A stretch of 50,192 bases of DNA from Burkholderiales bacterium. Its GTDB lineage: Bacteria > Pseudomonadota > Gammaproteobacteria > Burkholderiales > Burkholderiaceae_C. The notes beneath the pieces were generated by a model. The model had not been told where the DNA came from. It was given only the letters and a program-made list of their open reading frames with translations, and made no database searches. A program made the position numbers and the translations under genes. Shown one piece after another: positions 28,185 through 36,615 of this stretch (its first letter is position 1; the number at the start of each line of letters is the position of its first letter). Location of the stretch: the NCBI GenBank assembly GCA_028868875.1, contig JAGWTS010000004.1, positions 1-50,192 of the forward strand, given 5' to 3'.

Positions 28185-29174
28185 TCAGTTCGCCTTCTCG
28201 TCCAGCCCGCGCCCGCGATCCTCGCCCACCAGATACACCGGCCGCTTCTTCACCTCGTCGAAGATGCGCCCCACGTATTCGCCGAGGATGCCGATCGACA
28301 GCAGTTGCACGCCGCTGAAGAACATCATGCCGGCGACCAGGGTGGCCCAGCCCGGAACGTCCGAGCCTTCGATGAAATGGTCGACGACGACGAACAGGCC
28401 GTAGCCGAGCGCACCGAGCGCGACCAGGGCGCCCAGGCCGCTCCACACCCGCAGCGGCAGGTTCGAGAACGAGGTGACCCCCGTCAGCGCGAGCGCGAAC
28501 AGGCGGCGCAGCGAGAAGCTGCTCGCGCCTTCGTGGCGCTCCGCCGGCAGGTACTCGATGAACTCGGTGCGAAAGCCGACCCAGGCGTACAGCCCCTTCA
28601 GGAAGCGGTTGCGCTCGGGCAGGCCGGCCAGGGCATCGACGACGCGCCGGTCCATGAGCCGGAAGTCGCCCGCGTCGGCCGGAATCGGCACGCTCGATCC
28701 GGCGTTGACGACGCGGTAGAAGAGCCAGGTGCCCAGGCGCTTCAACCAGGGCTCGTCGGCTCGGTTGCGGCGCCGCGCGCAGACCATGTCGGCGCCGCCG
28801 GCCCAGGCCTGGAGCATGGCCTCGATCATCGCCGGCGGGTGCTGCAGGTCGGCGTCCATGAGTACGACGAGGTCGCCGCGGGCGTGGTCGATGCCGGCCG
28901 ACAAGGCCGCCTCCTTGCCGAAGTTGCGCGACAGCCGCAGCAGCCGCACGCCTGGCGTCGCCAGCCAGGGCGCGACCGCGGTGGCGCTGTCATCGCGGCT
29001 GCCGTCGTCGACGATGACGACCTCCCAGCGCGGCACCAGGGCGCGCAGCTGCGCCGTCAGCACCTCGAGCAGGCGTGGCAGGTTGGCGGCCTCGTTGTAG
29101 GCGGGCACGACGCAGCTGATCGTGGCCGTCTTCGGGTCGCGCGGGAGGGCGAGGGCGATGGCGTGGTCGTTCAT
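28185..29174 (-). CDS. GT2-family polyprenyl-phosphate glycosyltransferase (ArnC/DPM1-like)
   Basis: The 329-residue enzyme has an N-terminal GT2 catalytic domain (SCVVPAYNEAANLPRLLEVL; IVDDGSRDDS; metal site MDADLQHPP) and two C-terminal membrane helices (about 240-320) with a final GEYVGRIFDEVKKRPVY, the arrangement of ArnC and dolichyl/undecaprenyl-phosphate sugar synthases. It would load the sugar onto the lipid carrier at the cytosolic face. Its ATG overlaps the stop of the KefC gene upstream, so it is translated from the KefF-KefC message. Which nucleotide sugar it uses cannot be told from sequence. Confidence 0.88.
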   Translation of the reverse strand: MNDHAIALALPRDPKTATISCVVPAYNEAANLPRLLEVLTAQLRALVPRWEVVIVDDGSRDDSATAVAPWLATPGVRLLRLSRNFGKEAALSAGIDHARGDLVVLMDADLQHPPAMIEAMLQAWAGGADMVCARRRNRADEPWLKRLGTWLFYRVVNAGSSVPIPADAGDFRLMDRRVVDALAGLPERNRFLKGLYAWVGFRTEFIEYLPAERHEGASSFSLRRLFALALTGVTSFSNLPLRVWSGLGALVALGALGYGLFVVVDHFIEGSDVPGWATLVAGMMFFSGVQLLSIGILGEYVGRIFDEVKKRPVYLVGEDRGRGLDEKAN

Positions 29175-31024
29175 TCGGTGTCGGCTTCGGTTTCGGCGCC
29201 GGGCTCGTGCCAGCCGGCGCGCGCGTGCAAGGCGGTGCTGCGCGCGCGTTCGCGCGCCCAGAGTTCCTCGAGCTGGGTCCGGCCCTGCTTGGCCATCGCG
29301 ATGAGCCGGTTCTCGTCGCCCAGGTGCGGCGCCATCTGGTCGAGCAGTTCGAGGTTGTGGCGCCTGAATCGCAGCGCCTGGTTGCGCGCGGCGTGGCGCT
29401 CCCAGCCCAGCGCTTCGAGGGCGCTGCGCGCGCTCATCAGGGCCGAGTCGAAGGTCTCGCGCTCGATGTGGTCGATCCCGAGTTCGCGCAGCCGGTAGTA
29501 GTGGCTCACGTTGCGCGCGCGGGCGACGATCGTGAGTTGCGGGAAATGCTCCTTGACCAGCCGGGCCACGGCCACGCTCTGGTCGATGTCGTCGATGGCG
29601 AGCACGAACACGCGCGCCCGGGCGGCGCCGGCCACGCGCAGCAGGTCCAGCCGAGACGCGTCGCCGTAGAAGGCGGTCCAGCCGAAGCGGCGCACGGCCT
29701 CGATCTGCTCGGCGCTGTGGTCGAGCACCGTGGCCGAAAGCCCGTTCGCGTTGATGAAGCGCCCGACGATCTGGCCGTAGCGGCCGAAGCCGGCGATGAG
29801 GACCGGCGCGTCCTGTTCCTCGTCGATCTCGGCCATCTGCCGGCCCGGCGCGTGGCGCTGCAGATGCGCGGCCCACCAGCGGTCGCTGCCGACGAGCAGC
29901 AGCGGCGTGAGCAGCATCGACACCGCCACCGCGGCGACGAGCAGCGACGAGGTCTCGGCGTCGATCACGCGGGCGCCGAGCGCGGCCTGGAAGACGACGA
30001 AGCCGAACTCGCCGCCCTGGGCGAGCAGGATCACGAACACCGGGCGCTCGCCCAGCGGCACCGGCATCGTCCGCGCCATGACCACGAGCACCGCGGCCTT
30101 GGCGAGCAGGAAGCCGGCCACCACCGCGAGCACGACGCCGGGGTGGCGCAGCACGACGGCGAAGTCGATGCTCGTGCCCACGGCGATGAAGAACAAGCCC
30201 AGCAGCAGGCCCTTGAACGGCTCGATGTCGGTTTCGAGTTCGTGCCGGTATTCGCTCTCGGCGAGCAGCACGCCGGCGAGGAAGGCGCCCAGCGCCATCG
30301 ACAGCCCCGCGCTCTGCATCAGCGTCGCGGTGGCGACGACGAGCAGCAGCGAAGCCGCGGTGAAGATCTCGGGCGTCTTGCTGCGCGCGATCCAGCGCAG
30401 GGCCGGGCGCAGCAGCAGGCGGCCGCCGAAGACGATGGCCGCGATGACGCCGAAGGCGCGCGCCGCGCCGAGCCAGCCGCCGCCGCCGCCCTGGGCCGCG
30501 CCCGCACCGGCAAGCAGCGGCACGACGGCGAGGATGGGAATCGCCGCGATGTCCTGCAGCAGGGCGACGCTGAGCACGCTCTGGCCGGCGCCGGTCGCCA
30601 TCAGGTTGCGCTCGGCGAGCACGCCCAGGCCGATCGCGGTCGACGACAGCGCCAGCCCCAGGCCGCCGACGAGGGCGATGCGCCAGTCGATGCCGGCGGC
30701 CAGGCCCACGGCCATGATGAGCGCGGTCGATCCCAGCAGCTGCGCGCTGCCCCAGCCGAAGATCGGCCGGCGCAGGCTCCAGAGGCGGCGCGGTTCGAGT
30801 TCGAGCCCGACCAGGAACATCATCAGCACGACGCCGAACTCGGCGAATTCGAGGATCTGCCCGGGGTCGCTGACGAAGCCCAGCCCCCAGGGCCCGATGA
30901 CGATGCCGGCGGCGAGGTAGCCGATGATCGAGCCCAGGCCGAGGGCGCGCGCCAGCGGCACCGCGGCCACGGCCGCGCCGAGGTAGACGAGGCTGGACTG
31001 GAGCCAGCTCGCGGGATGCGCCAT
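29171..31024 (-). CDS. kefC: Glutathione-regulated potassium-efflux antiporter KefB/KefC
   Basis: Inner-membrane K+/H+ antiporter that acidifies the cell during electrophile stress. The 617-residue protein has a 12-helix CPA2 domain (LGLGSIIGYLAAGIVIGPWG, GLALSSTAIGLGVL, LLAQGGEFGFVVF) and a C-terminal RCK/TrkA-N domain beginning VLIAGFGRYGQIVGRFI, where glutathione adducts act. The next gene upstream is its ancillary oxidoreductase KefF, whose stop overlaps this start by one base (TGATG). KefB and KefC cannot be told apart reliably; KefC is preferred because of KefF. Confidence 0.9.
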   Translation of the reverse strand: MAHPASWLQSSLVYLGAAVAAVPLARALGLGSIIGYLAAGIVIGPWGLGFVSDPGQILEFAEFGVVLMMFLVGLELEPRRLWSLRRPIFGWGSAQLLGSTALIMAVGLAAGIDWRIALVGGLGLALSSTAIGLGVLAERNLMATGAGQSVLSVALLQDIAAIPILAVVPLLAGAGAAQGGGGGWLGAARAFGVIAAIVFGGRLLLRPALRWIARSKTPEIFTAASLLLVVATATLMQSAGLSMALGAFLAGVLLAESEYRHELETDIEPFKGLLLGLFFIAVGTSIDFAVVLRHPGVVLAVVAGFLLAKAAVLVVMARTMPVPLGERPVFVILLAQGGEFGFVVFQAALGARVIDAETSSLLVAAVAVSMLLTPLLLVGSDRWWAAHLQRHAPGRQMAEIDEEQDAPVLIAGFGRYGQIVGRFINANGLSATVLDHSAEQIEAVRRFGWTAFYGDASRLDLLRVAGAARARVFVLAIDDIDQSVAVARLVKEHFPQLTIVARARNVSHYYRLRELGIDHIERETFDSALMSARSALEALGWERHAARNQALRFRRHNLELLDQMAPHLGDENRLIAMAKQGRTQLEELWARERARSTALHARAGWHEPGAETEADTE

Positions 31025-31638
31025 CAGGCGTCGGCCGCGGCGAGCGGCCGGGCGTCGGCCGGCACCCGGCAATCGGCGTCGGGCTCGAGGTCGGCGATCT
31101 CGGGCCAGTCGGGGTAGCGCCGCAGGCGGTCGGCAAAGACCTCGGCATGGGCTGCGACGGCCTCGTCCGAGGCGCGCAGGGCGCCGTGCAGCAGCAGCGG
31201 CGGCAGCCAGCGCATGCCGGCCAGCGCCGCCGTCTGCTCGTAGGGGTGGAGGAACTCGTCGAAGAAATAGCGGTTGTGGCCGTCGGGGCGGTACGAGCGC
31301 TCGTCGCCGCCGGTCGAGGCGGCGAGCCACAGGTCCTTGCCGGCGAGCGCCAGCCCGCCGGGGCCATAGGCCCAGCCGAAGGCGAAGACCTCGTCGAGCC
31401 AGAGCTTCATCAGCGGCGGCATCGAATACCAGTGGATCGGGTGCAGCCAGACGACGAGCCGGGCCGCGGCCAGCGCCGCCTGCTCGGCTTCGACGTCGAC
31501 GAGGTAGTCGGGGTAGAGCCGGTACAGGTCGCGCCGCTCGATGTGCGCGCCGGCGCGGCCGGCGGCGCCGAGCAGGGCGCGGCAGACGCGCGAATGCTGC
31601 ATCTGCGGGTGGGCGGCGAGGACGAGGATGTCGGCCAT
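31024..31638 (-). CDS. kefF: KefF-like NAD(P)H quinone oxidoreductase
   Basis: Flavodoxin-fold protein that binds and activates KefC and reduces quinone electrophiles. The 204-residue protein starts ADILVLAAHPQMQHSRVCRAL, has the LVVWLHPIHWYSMPPLMKLWLDEVF segment at the substrate and FMN site, and STGGDERSYRPDGHN further on, all family hallmarks. It is followed directly by kefC and then the GT2 gene in one overlapping run, and is divergent from parA with 110 bp between starts. Confidence 0.9.
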   Translation of the reverse strand: MADILVLAAHPQMQHSRVCRALLGAAGRAGAHIERRDLYRLYPDYLVDVEAEQAALAAARLVVWLHPIHWYSMPPLMKLWLDEVFAFGWAYGPGGLALAGKDLWLAASTGGDERSYRPDGHNRYFFDEFLHPYEQTAALAGMRWLPPLLLHGALRASDEAVAAHAEVFADRLRRYPDWPEIADLEPDADCRVPADARPLAAADA

Positions 31639-31748
31639 GAACTGCGCGGGTGATCGTGGTTTGCCCGGGGCGCGGCGGCGCCGGTGCGGCGGGCTTTCCC
31701 CGCTACCATAGCCTGAAAGCACCCCAGACCTGCCGAGGAGCCCTGCCC

Positions 31749-32366
31749 ATGCCCGTCATCGTGATCGCGAACCCCAAAGGCGGGGTCGGCAAGAGCACGT
31801 TGGCGACGAATGTCGCAGGCTGCCTCGCGGCGCGCGGCCATGCGGTGATGCTGGGCGACGTCGACCGCCAGCACTCGGCGCGCCAGTGGCTGGCGCTGCG
31901 CCCGCCGCAGGCCGCACCGATCCGCGGCTGGGACGTGGCCCACGACGAGATCGTGCGCCCGCCCAAGGGCACGACCCACGTCGTGCTCGACACCCCGGCC
32001 GGGCTGCACGGCAAGCGCCTGGACGCGGTGCTGCGCATTGCCGACCGGCTGCTGATCCCGCTGCAGCCCAGCCTGTTCGACATCCAGGCCACCCACGCCT
32101 TCATCGCCGAGCTGCGTGCCCACAAGCGCGGCGCCGGCATCGACGCCGGGCTCGTCGGCATGCGCGTGCGCGAGCACACGATCTCGAACGAGCAGCTGCA
32201 CCACTACCTGGCGACGCTGCCCGTGCCGGTCGTGGCCTGGCTGCGCGACACCCAGCACTATGTCCAGCTCGCGGCGCGCGGCCTCACGCTCTGGGACGTG
32301 GCGCCGGGCCGGGTCGAACGCGACCTCGAACAATGGAAGCCGCTCACCGAATGGATCAACCGATGA
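31749..32366 (+). CDS. Orphan ParA-family ATPase
   Basis: The 205-residue protein is a compact ParA/MinD-type ATPase with the deviant Walker A PKGGVGKST and its signature lysine, LGDVDRQHSARQW as the A' region, and HVVLDTPAGLHGK as Walker B. It lacks an N-terminal DNA-binding domain. No ParB partner or centromere-like repeat lies nearby, and the chromosome's own parAB would be expected near the origin. GAGGAG lies nine bases before the start. The stop overlaps the start of the MaoC gene (ATGA), so the pair is co-expressed. It may position a cargo, as McdA-type proteins do. Confidence 0.88.
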   Translation: MPVIVIANPKGGVGKSTLATNVAGCLAARGHAVMLGDVDRQHSARQWLALRPPQAAPIRGWDVAHDEIVRPPKGTTHVVLDTPAGLHGKRLDAVLRIADRLLIPLQPSLFDIQATHAFIAELRAHKRGAGIDAGLVGMRVREHTISNEQLHHYLATLPVPVVAWLRDTQHYVQLAARGLTLWDVAPGRVERDLEQWKPLTEWINR

Positions 32367-32815
32367 AACATTTCGCCAGGCTGCAGGACCTCCAGGCCGA
32401 GGTCGGCCGTGAAATCGCGGCGAGCGACTGGGTGACGGTGGAGCAGGACCGGATCGACCTCTTCGCCGAGGCCACCGGCGACCACCAGTGGATCCACGTC
32501 GACCCGGCGCGCGCCGCCGCCGGCCCCTTCGGCGCCACGGTGGCCCATGGCTTTCTCACGCTGAGCCTGCTGCCGCTGTTGTCGCAGGACGCGTTCGCGA
32601 TCGACGACGTGCGCATGGGCGTCAACTACGGCCTGAACCGGGTGCGCTTCCCGCACCCGGTGCGCGTCGGCAGCCGCCTGCGCGGGCGCTTCAAGCTGCT
32701 TGCCTTCGAGCCGATCGAAGGCGGCGCCCAGCTCACGATCGAAGTCACTATGGAGGTCGAAGGCGCTTCCAAGCCGGTCTGCGTGGCCGAATCGGTTTCG
32801 CGCCGCTACACCTGA
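32363..32815 (+). CDS. MaoC-family (R)-specific enoyl-CoA hydratase-like protein
   Basis: The 150-residue hot-dog-fold protein carries the hydratase-2 motif: EATGDHQWIHVDPARA with catalytic aspartate D40 and histidine H45, then GPFGATVAHGFLTLSLLPLL. Such enzymes hydrate trans-2-enoyl-CoA to the (R)-3-hydroxyacyl-CoA, including supply of polyhydroxyalkanoate monomers (PhaJ-type). It starts inside the stop of parA; an in-frame ATG 12 bases earlier at 32351 is possible. A hairpin follows it two bases after the stop. Confidence 0.88.
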   Translation: MKHFARLQDLQAEVGREIAASDWVTVEQDRIDLFAEATGDHQWIHVDPARAAAGPFGATVAHGFLTLSLLPLLSQDAFAIDDVRMGVNYGLNRVRFPHPVRVGSRLRGRFKLLAFEPIEGGAQLTIEVTMEVEGASKPVCVAESVSRRYT

Positions 32816-32816
32816 A

Positions 32817-32836
32817 GCCCCCCAAGAGAAGGGGGC
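32817..32836 (+). terminator. Hairpin immediately downstream of the MaoC gene
   Basis: GCCCCC and GGGGGC form a 6-bp stem around an AAGAGA-containing loop, starting two bases past the stop. No T-run follows. It separates the ParA-MaoC unit from the response regulator. Confidence 0.4.
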
Positions 32837-32898
32837 GGGGCGGCCGTTGCGCCTGGCCGACAATGTGCCGCCTGCGAGGGCGAGACAGCGGAGGGCTC

Positions 32899-33645
32899 AT
32901 GAAAGTGCTTCTGGTCGACGACCACCCCTTGATCCTGGCCGCGTTGCAGACGGTGATCCGCGGCCTGGGCGACGATGTCACGGTCGTCGGGGTCGACAGC
33001 GCCGCCGCCGCGCGCGCCACGCTCGCCGCCGACGCCGACTTCGACCTCGTGCTGCTCGATCTCGCACTCGGCGATGCCGACGGCTTCGACGTGCTTCGCG
33101 AATTCCGCGCCCGCTACCCGGCCTTGCCGGTGGTGGTGGTCTCGGCCTCGGACCGGGCGAGCGACGTGATCCGCGCCATCGACCTCGGCGCGATGGGCTT
33201 CGTGCCCAAGAAGTCGTCCAACGCCGCGCTCTTCGAGGCCTTGCGCATGGTGATGTCGGGCGGCCTGTACGTGCCGCCGAACATGCTCGGCCTGGACCTC
33301 GACGCTCCAACCAGTGGCGACACCGTGCCCGGCGTCATGCGCCCGGCCGGCGCGGTGCCGCTGGGCGCCGACGCCCGGCCCGAGAAACACCAGGAAGTGG
33401 CGAGCCTGGCCCACCTCGGCCTCACGCCGCGCCAGACCGAGGTGCTGGGGCTGCTGCTCAAGGGCCTGCCGAACAAGCTGATCGCGCGCGAGCTCTCGCT
33501 CTCGGTCGAGACCGTCAAGGACCACGTGGCCGCGGTGCTGCGCGCCCTGGGCGTGAGTTCGCGCACCCAGGCCGTGCTCGCCGTGAGCCAGATGACGCAG
33601 GGCCAGGGCGGCTTCGTGGCGCACCGGCCGCCGCCGCGCGCATGA
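32899..33645 (+). CDS. LuxR/NarL-family response regulator
   Basis: The 248-residue protein has a receiver domain (1-120) with acidic pair D7-D8, phosphorylation site D54 in LLDLALGD and the conserved lysine in GFVPKKSS, followed by an unusually long linker (about 128-175) and a C-terminal LuxR helix-turn-helix (LTPRQTEVLGLLLKGLPNKL, VETVKDHVAAVLRALGV). GGAGGG lies six bases before the ATG. The hybrid kinase gene follows after a cluster of three hairpins, so it is the likely partner. The stop codon lies in the conserved hairpin element. Targets are unknown. Confidence 0.9.
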   Translation: MKVLLVDDHPLILAALQTVIRGLGDDVTVVGVDSAAAARATLAADADFDLVLLDLALGDADGFDVLREFRARYPALPVVVVSASDRASDVIRAIDLGAMGFVPKKSSNAALFEALRMVMSGGLYVPPNMLGLDLDAPTSGDTVPGVMRPAGAVPLGADARPEKHQEVASLAHLGLTPRQTEVLGLLLKGLPNKLIARELSLSVETVKDHVAAVLRALGVSSRTQAVLAVSQMTQGQGGFVAHRPPPRA

Positions 33646-33672
33646 GCGCGCAGGCAATGCCTTCGGGCTCAT
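33642..33672 (+). repeat. Conserved 31-nt hairpin overlapping the response-regulator stop (copy 2)
   Basis: The sequence is the same imperfect palindrome as at 306-336 with 13 of 15 positions paired. The response regulator's TGA lies in the first ATGAGC, exactly as arginase's does in copy 1. The next bases also match copy 1 (CCCGCTCGG). Confidence 0.7.
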
Positions 33673-33697
33673 CCCGCTCGGCGGGACTGCACCCGGA

Positions 33698-33725
33698 CAT
33701 ATCCCGTCCCTGCGGACGGGATATG
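33698..33725 (+). repeat. Second hairpin of the response regulator-kinase spacer
   Basis: CATATCCCGTCC (33698-33709) and GGACGGGATATG (33714-33725) form a perfect 12-bp stem with a CTGC loop. No T-run follows. Confidence 0.65.
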
Positions 33726-33734
33726 CCTGGCGCA

Positions 33735-33760
33735 GGCTTGGCGCGTCCCTGCGCCAAGCC
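33735..33760 (+). repeat. Third hairpin of the response regulator-kinase spacer
   Basis: GGCTTGGCGC (33735-33744) and GCGCCAAGCC (33751-33760) form a perfect 10-bp stem with loop GTCCCT. The loop segment GTCCCTGC also occurs in the hairpin before it, so the two may share origin. A GC-rich stretch without a further strong stem follows up to the kinase start. Confidence 0.6.
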
Positions 33761-33784
33761 GGCCGCAGGCCGCAGGGGGCACCA

Positions 33785-35641
33785 GTGACCGGCGCCGCGC
33801 TCCAGGCTCCCGCCGAGCCGGCGGACGACCCCGCCGCGGCGCAGGCGCAGAAGCTGGAGCGGCGCCGCCGCGCCGGCATCGACCACATCCGCGCGCTTTA
33901 CGTCCAGACCCCGGCCTCGCTCACCGGCTACGCCGTCGGGGCTTCGCTGATCGCGGCCACCTTCTGGACCTCGACCCCCACTGCACTCATGGCAGTCTGG
34001 CTCGGCTGTGCCGCGGTCCTGTGGATCCTGCGCCTGCTGCACTACGTGCGCTTCCGGCGCCAGCGCGGCGCCGACGACGCCACGCTGCGGCGCTGGCGCG
34101 GAAGCTGGAAGGGGCTGGTGCTGCTGCAGGGCGCGGTCTGGGGCAGCGCGGCCTGGCTGTTCTGGGGGCGGGGAACCACCTTCCACCAGACCGCGCTCAT
34201 CCTCGTCGTCTACAGCTACTGCATGGGTTCGGTGCAGCTGCTCGCGACCCAGCCCCGGGTTTTCGTCGCCTTCATCAGCATCGTGCTCGTGCCGACGATC
34301 CTGCGCATCGCCAGCGACACGAGCCAGCCCTGGCACCTCGAGCTGGCCGGCATCATGGTGCTGCTGTTCTGGGTCACGCTGCTGATGGCGCGCACCTTCG
34401 GCAATGCGCTCGGCCAGGCGATCTCGCTCAAGGCGCGCACCGAGCAGCTCGCGGCGCGGCTGCGCGAGGAAAGCGTCGCCGCCGAGGCGGCTCGGCGCGC
34501 GGCCGAAGCGGCGAGCCAGGCCAAGACCCAGTTCTTCGCCGCCGCCAGCCACGATCTGCGCCAGCCCCTGCATGCGATGGGCTTGTTCGCCGAGGCCTTG
34601 CGCCAGCGCAGCCACGACCCCGAGGTCGCCTCGCTCGTCAACAGCATCAACGAATCGGTCGACGCGCTCGAAGGTCTGTTCGGCGAGCTGCTGGACATCA
34701 CCCGCATCGACACCGGCGGCGTCGACGTGAACCCGGCGTCGGTGCGCCTGCGCGAGGTCTTCGGCCGCCTGCGCTTGCATTTCGAGCCCATCGCCTTCGA
34801 GAAGGGGCTGATGCTGTCCTTCCGCGGCGAGCAGCACGTGGCGCAGGCCGACCCGGTGCTGCTCGAACGCGTGCTGCGCAATCTCGTGAGCAACGCCATC
34901 CGCTACACCGACGACGGCGGCGTGCTCGTGAGCTGCCGCGCGCGCGCCGGGCGGCTGCTGGTGCAGGTCTGGGATTCGGGCATCGGCCTGTCCGAGACGG
35001 CGCTGCCGCGCATCTTCGACGAGTTCTACCAGGTCCAATCCACGCGCCCGCTCGAAGCCCACCACCGCAAGGGCCTGGGCCTGGGGCTGGCCATCGTCAA
35101 GCGCCTGGCGACCCTGATGGAGGCGCCGATCTCGGTGCGTTCGCGCGTCGGCCACGGCACGGTGTTCTCGCTCACGGTGCCGGCGGGCAAGGCGCCGCGC
35201 GCGAGCGTGGCGGCAGCGGCCGGCAGTGCCAAGCTGCCGATCGGCCTCACGCTGCAGGGCCGGCTCTTCGTCGTCGTCGAGGACGAGGCCGCGGTGCGCG
35301 AAGGCCTGGCCGTGCTGCTCCAGGCCTGGGGCGCGGCGGTGCTGGCGTTCGACACCGTCGAGGCGCTGGCGCGCTGGCTCGCCGACCCGGCGGCCGAGCA
35401 GCCCGACCTGCTGCTGGTGGACTACCGCCTGCCCCAGGGTACGACCGGCATCGACGCCCTGGTGGCGATCCGCGCACGCTGGCCGCAGGCGCGGCTGCCC
35501 GCCATCGTCGTCACCGGCAGCAGCCTCGGCGGCCACGAGGACGAGGCGGTGACGCACGACTACCACCTTCTCATCAAGCCGGTGCTGCCGAACAAGCTGC
35601 GCGCGATGATCGCCTTCAAGCTCGGGATGAGGGCGGGATGA
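33785..35641 (+). CDS. Hybrid sensor histidine kinase
   Basis: The 618-residue membrane kinase starts at GTG 33785 with AGGGGG close upstream. The first 210 residues carry a six-segment hydrophobic sensor region with no periplasmic domain of size. Then come a HisKA domain with H256 in SHDLRQPL, an ATPase domain with N366/N370, DSGIGL (397-402) and GLGLGLA (430-436), and a C-terminal receiver with D546 in VDYRLP. It is therefore a phosphorelay starter. The response regulator upstream is the probable output. Its stop overlaps the start of the nuclease gene. Confidence 0.9.
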   Translation: MTGAALQAPAEPADDPAAAQAQKLERRRRAGIDHIRALYVQTPASLTGYAVGASLIAATFWTSTPTALMAVWLGCAAVLWILRLLHYVRFRRQRGADDATLRRWRGSWKGLVLLQGAVWGSAAWLFWGRGTTFHQTALILVVYSYCMGSVQLLATQPRVFVAFISIVLVPTILRIASDTSQPWHLELAGIMVLLFWVTLLMARTFGNALGQAISLKARTEQLAARLREESVAAEAARRAAEAASQAKTQFFAAASHDLRQPLHAMGLFAEALRQRSHDPEVASLVNSINESVDALEGLFGELLDITRIDTGGVDVNPASVRLREVFGRLRLHFEPIAFEKGLMLSFRGEQHVAQADPVLLERVLRNLVSNAIRYTDDGGVLVSCRARAGRLLVQVWDSGIGLSETALPRIFDEFYQVQSTRPLEAHHRKGLGLGLAIVKRLATLMEAPISVRSRVGHGTVFSLTVPAGKAPRASVAAAAGSAKLPIGLTLQGRLFVVVEDEAAVREGLAVLLQAWGAAVLAFDTVEALARWLADPAAEQPDLLLVDYRLPQGTTGIDALVAIRARWPQARLPAIVVTGSSLGGHEDEAVTHDYHLLIKPVLPNKLRAMIAFKLGMRAG

Positions 35642-36597
35642 GCCGCTGCGCTGCGGCGCGCGCGGCCTGTGCGGCACGTGCGATGGGGCTGGCGCTGGCC
35701 CTCGCCGCGCTCGCGCCCGGCGCGCGCGCCTGGGGCGACGAAGGGCACGAGATCATCGCCTCGATCGCCTACTGGCACCTCGGCGCGGCTGCGCGGGCCG
35801 AGGTGGACGCCGTGCTTCAGGCCGACCCCGACGAGCTCACCGCTCCCGATTTCGTCGCCCGCTCGACCTGGGCCGACCGCTGGCGCGACTCCGACCGATA
35901 TGCATCGCGCGAGCGTTACGAGGCGACGCGGCGCTGGCATTACGCCGACGTCGAGATCGACAGCGCCCCCAGGCCGGCAAAGCCGGATCTACTCCGGAGC
36001 CTGGACGCCGCCTGCGGCGGCCACCCGCCGCTGCCGGCCGGCGTGCGCGCCAGCGCCGGGCCGGCCGAGGCCTGCGTGGTCGACAAGGTGGAACAGTTCG
36101 CGGCCGAATGGCGCTCGCCTTCGACACCGGCGCCCGAGCGCCTGCTGGCGCTGAAGTTCCTGATCCATTTCGTCGGCGACCTGCACCAGCCGCTGCACCT
36201 GGCCGACGACCACGACACTGGCGGCAACGAGGTCGCCCTGGTGCAGCGCGGGCGCCACGGCGCCGCCAATCTGCACGCCTACTGGGACACGGGGCTGGTG
36301 CGCCGGCTCGGCCGCCGGCCGGAGCGGGTTGCGCAAAGCCTCGACGAGGCCATCACCGTGGAGCAGGCGCGCACCTGGTCGGCCGGCGGACCGGCGGACT
36401 GGGCGCTGGACAGCTTCGCCCTGGCGCGCGACGTGGCCTACGACTGGCGTGGCGCCGTGCGCGTCAGCGCGGACTCGGGCAAGCCCGCGCTCCGGCTCGG
36501 CGACGCTTACGAAGCGCGCGCCCTGCCCGTCGTGCGTGAGCAACTGGCCAAGGCCGGAATTCGGCTCGCGGTGTTGCTCGAAGCGGGCGCGAAATAG
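35638..36597 (+). CDS. S1/P1-type zinc nuclease
   Basis: Secreted single-strand-specific nucleases of this family use three zinc ions. The 319-residue protein has a signal peptide ending ARA|WGDEGHEI, leaving the metal-binding tryptophan at the mature N-terminus. Further ligands are visible in STWADRWR, RRWHYADV, LIHFVGDLHQPLHLADDHD and GGNEV, so the metal set appears complete. Two-domain layout and length fit bacterial members. The ATG overlaps the hybrid kinase stop, tying nuclease synthesis to the two-component system. It probably acts in the periplasm or outside the cell. Confidence 0.9.
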   Translation: MSRCAAARAACAARAMGLALALAALAPGARAWGDEGHEIIASIAYWHLGAAARAEVDAVLQADPDELTAPDFVARSTWADRWRDSDRYASRERYEATRRWHYADVEIDSAPRPAKPDLLRSLDAACGGHPPLPAGVRASAGPAEACVVDKVEQFAAEWRSPSTPAPERLLALKFLIHFVGDLHQPLHLADDHDTGGNEVALVQRGRHGAANLHAYWDTGLVRRLGRRPERVAQSLDEAITVEQARTWSAGGPADWALDSFALARDVAYDWRGAVRVSADSGKPALRLGDAYEARALPVVREQLAKAGIRLAVLLEAGAK

Positions 36598-36615
36598 TCG
36601 CTGCGCGAGCCGCCT

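Noticed and set aside
31749-32366. Plasmid or chromosome partition locus
   Set aside because: No ParB, no centromere-like sites, and the neighbour is a metabolic enzyme.
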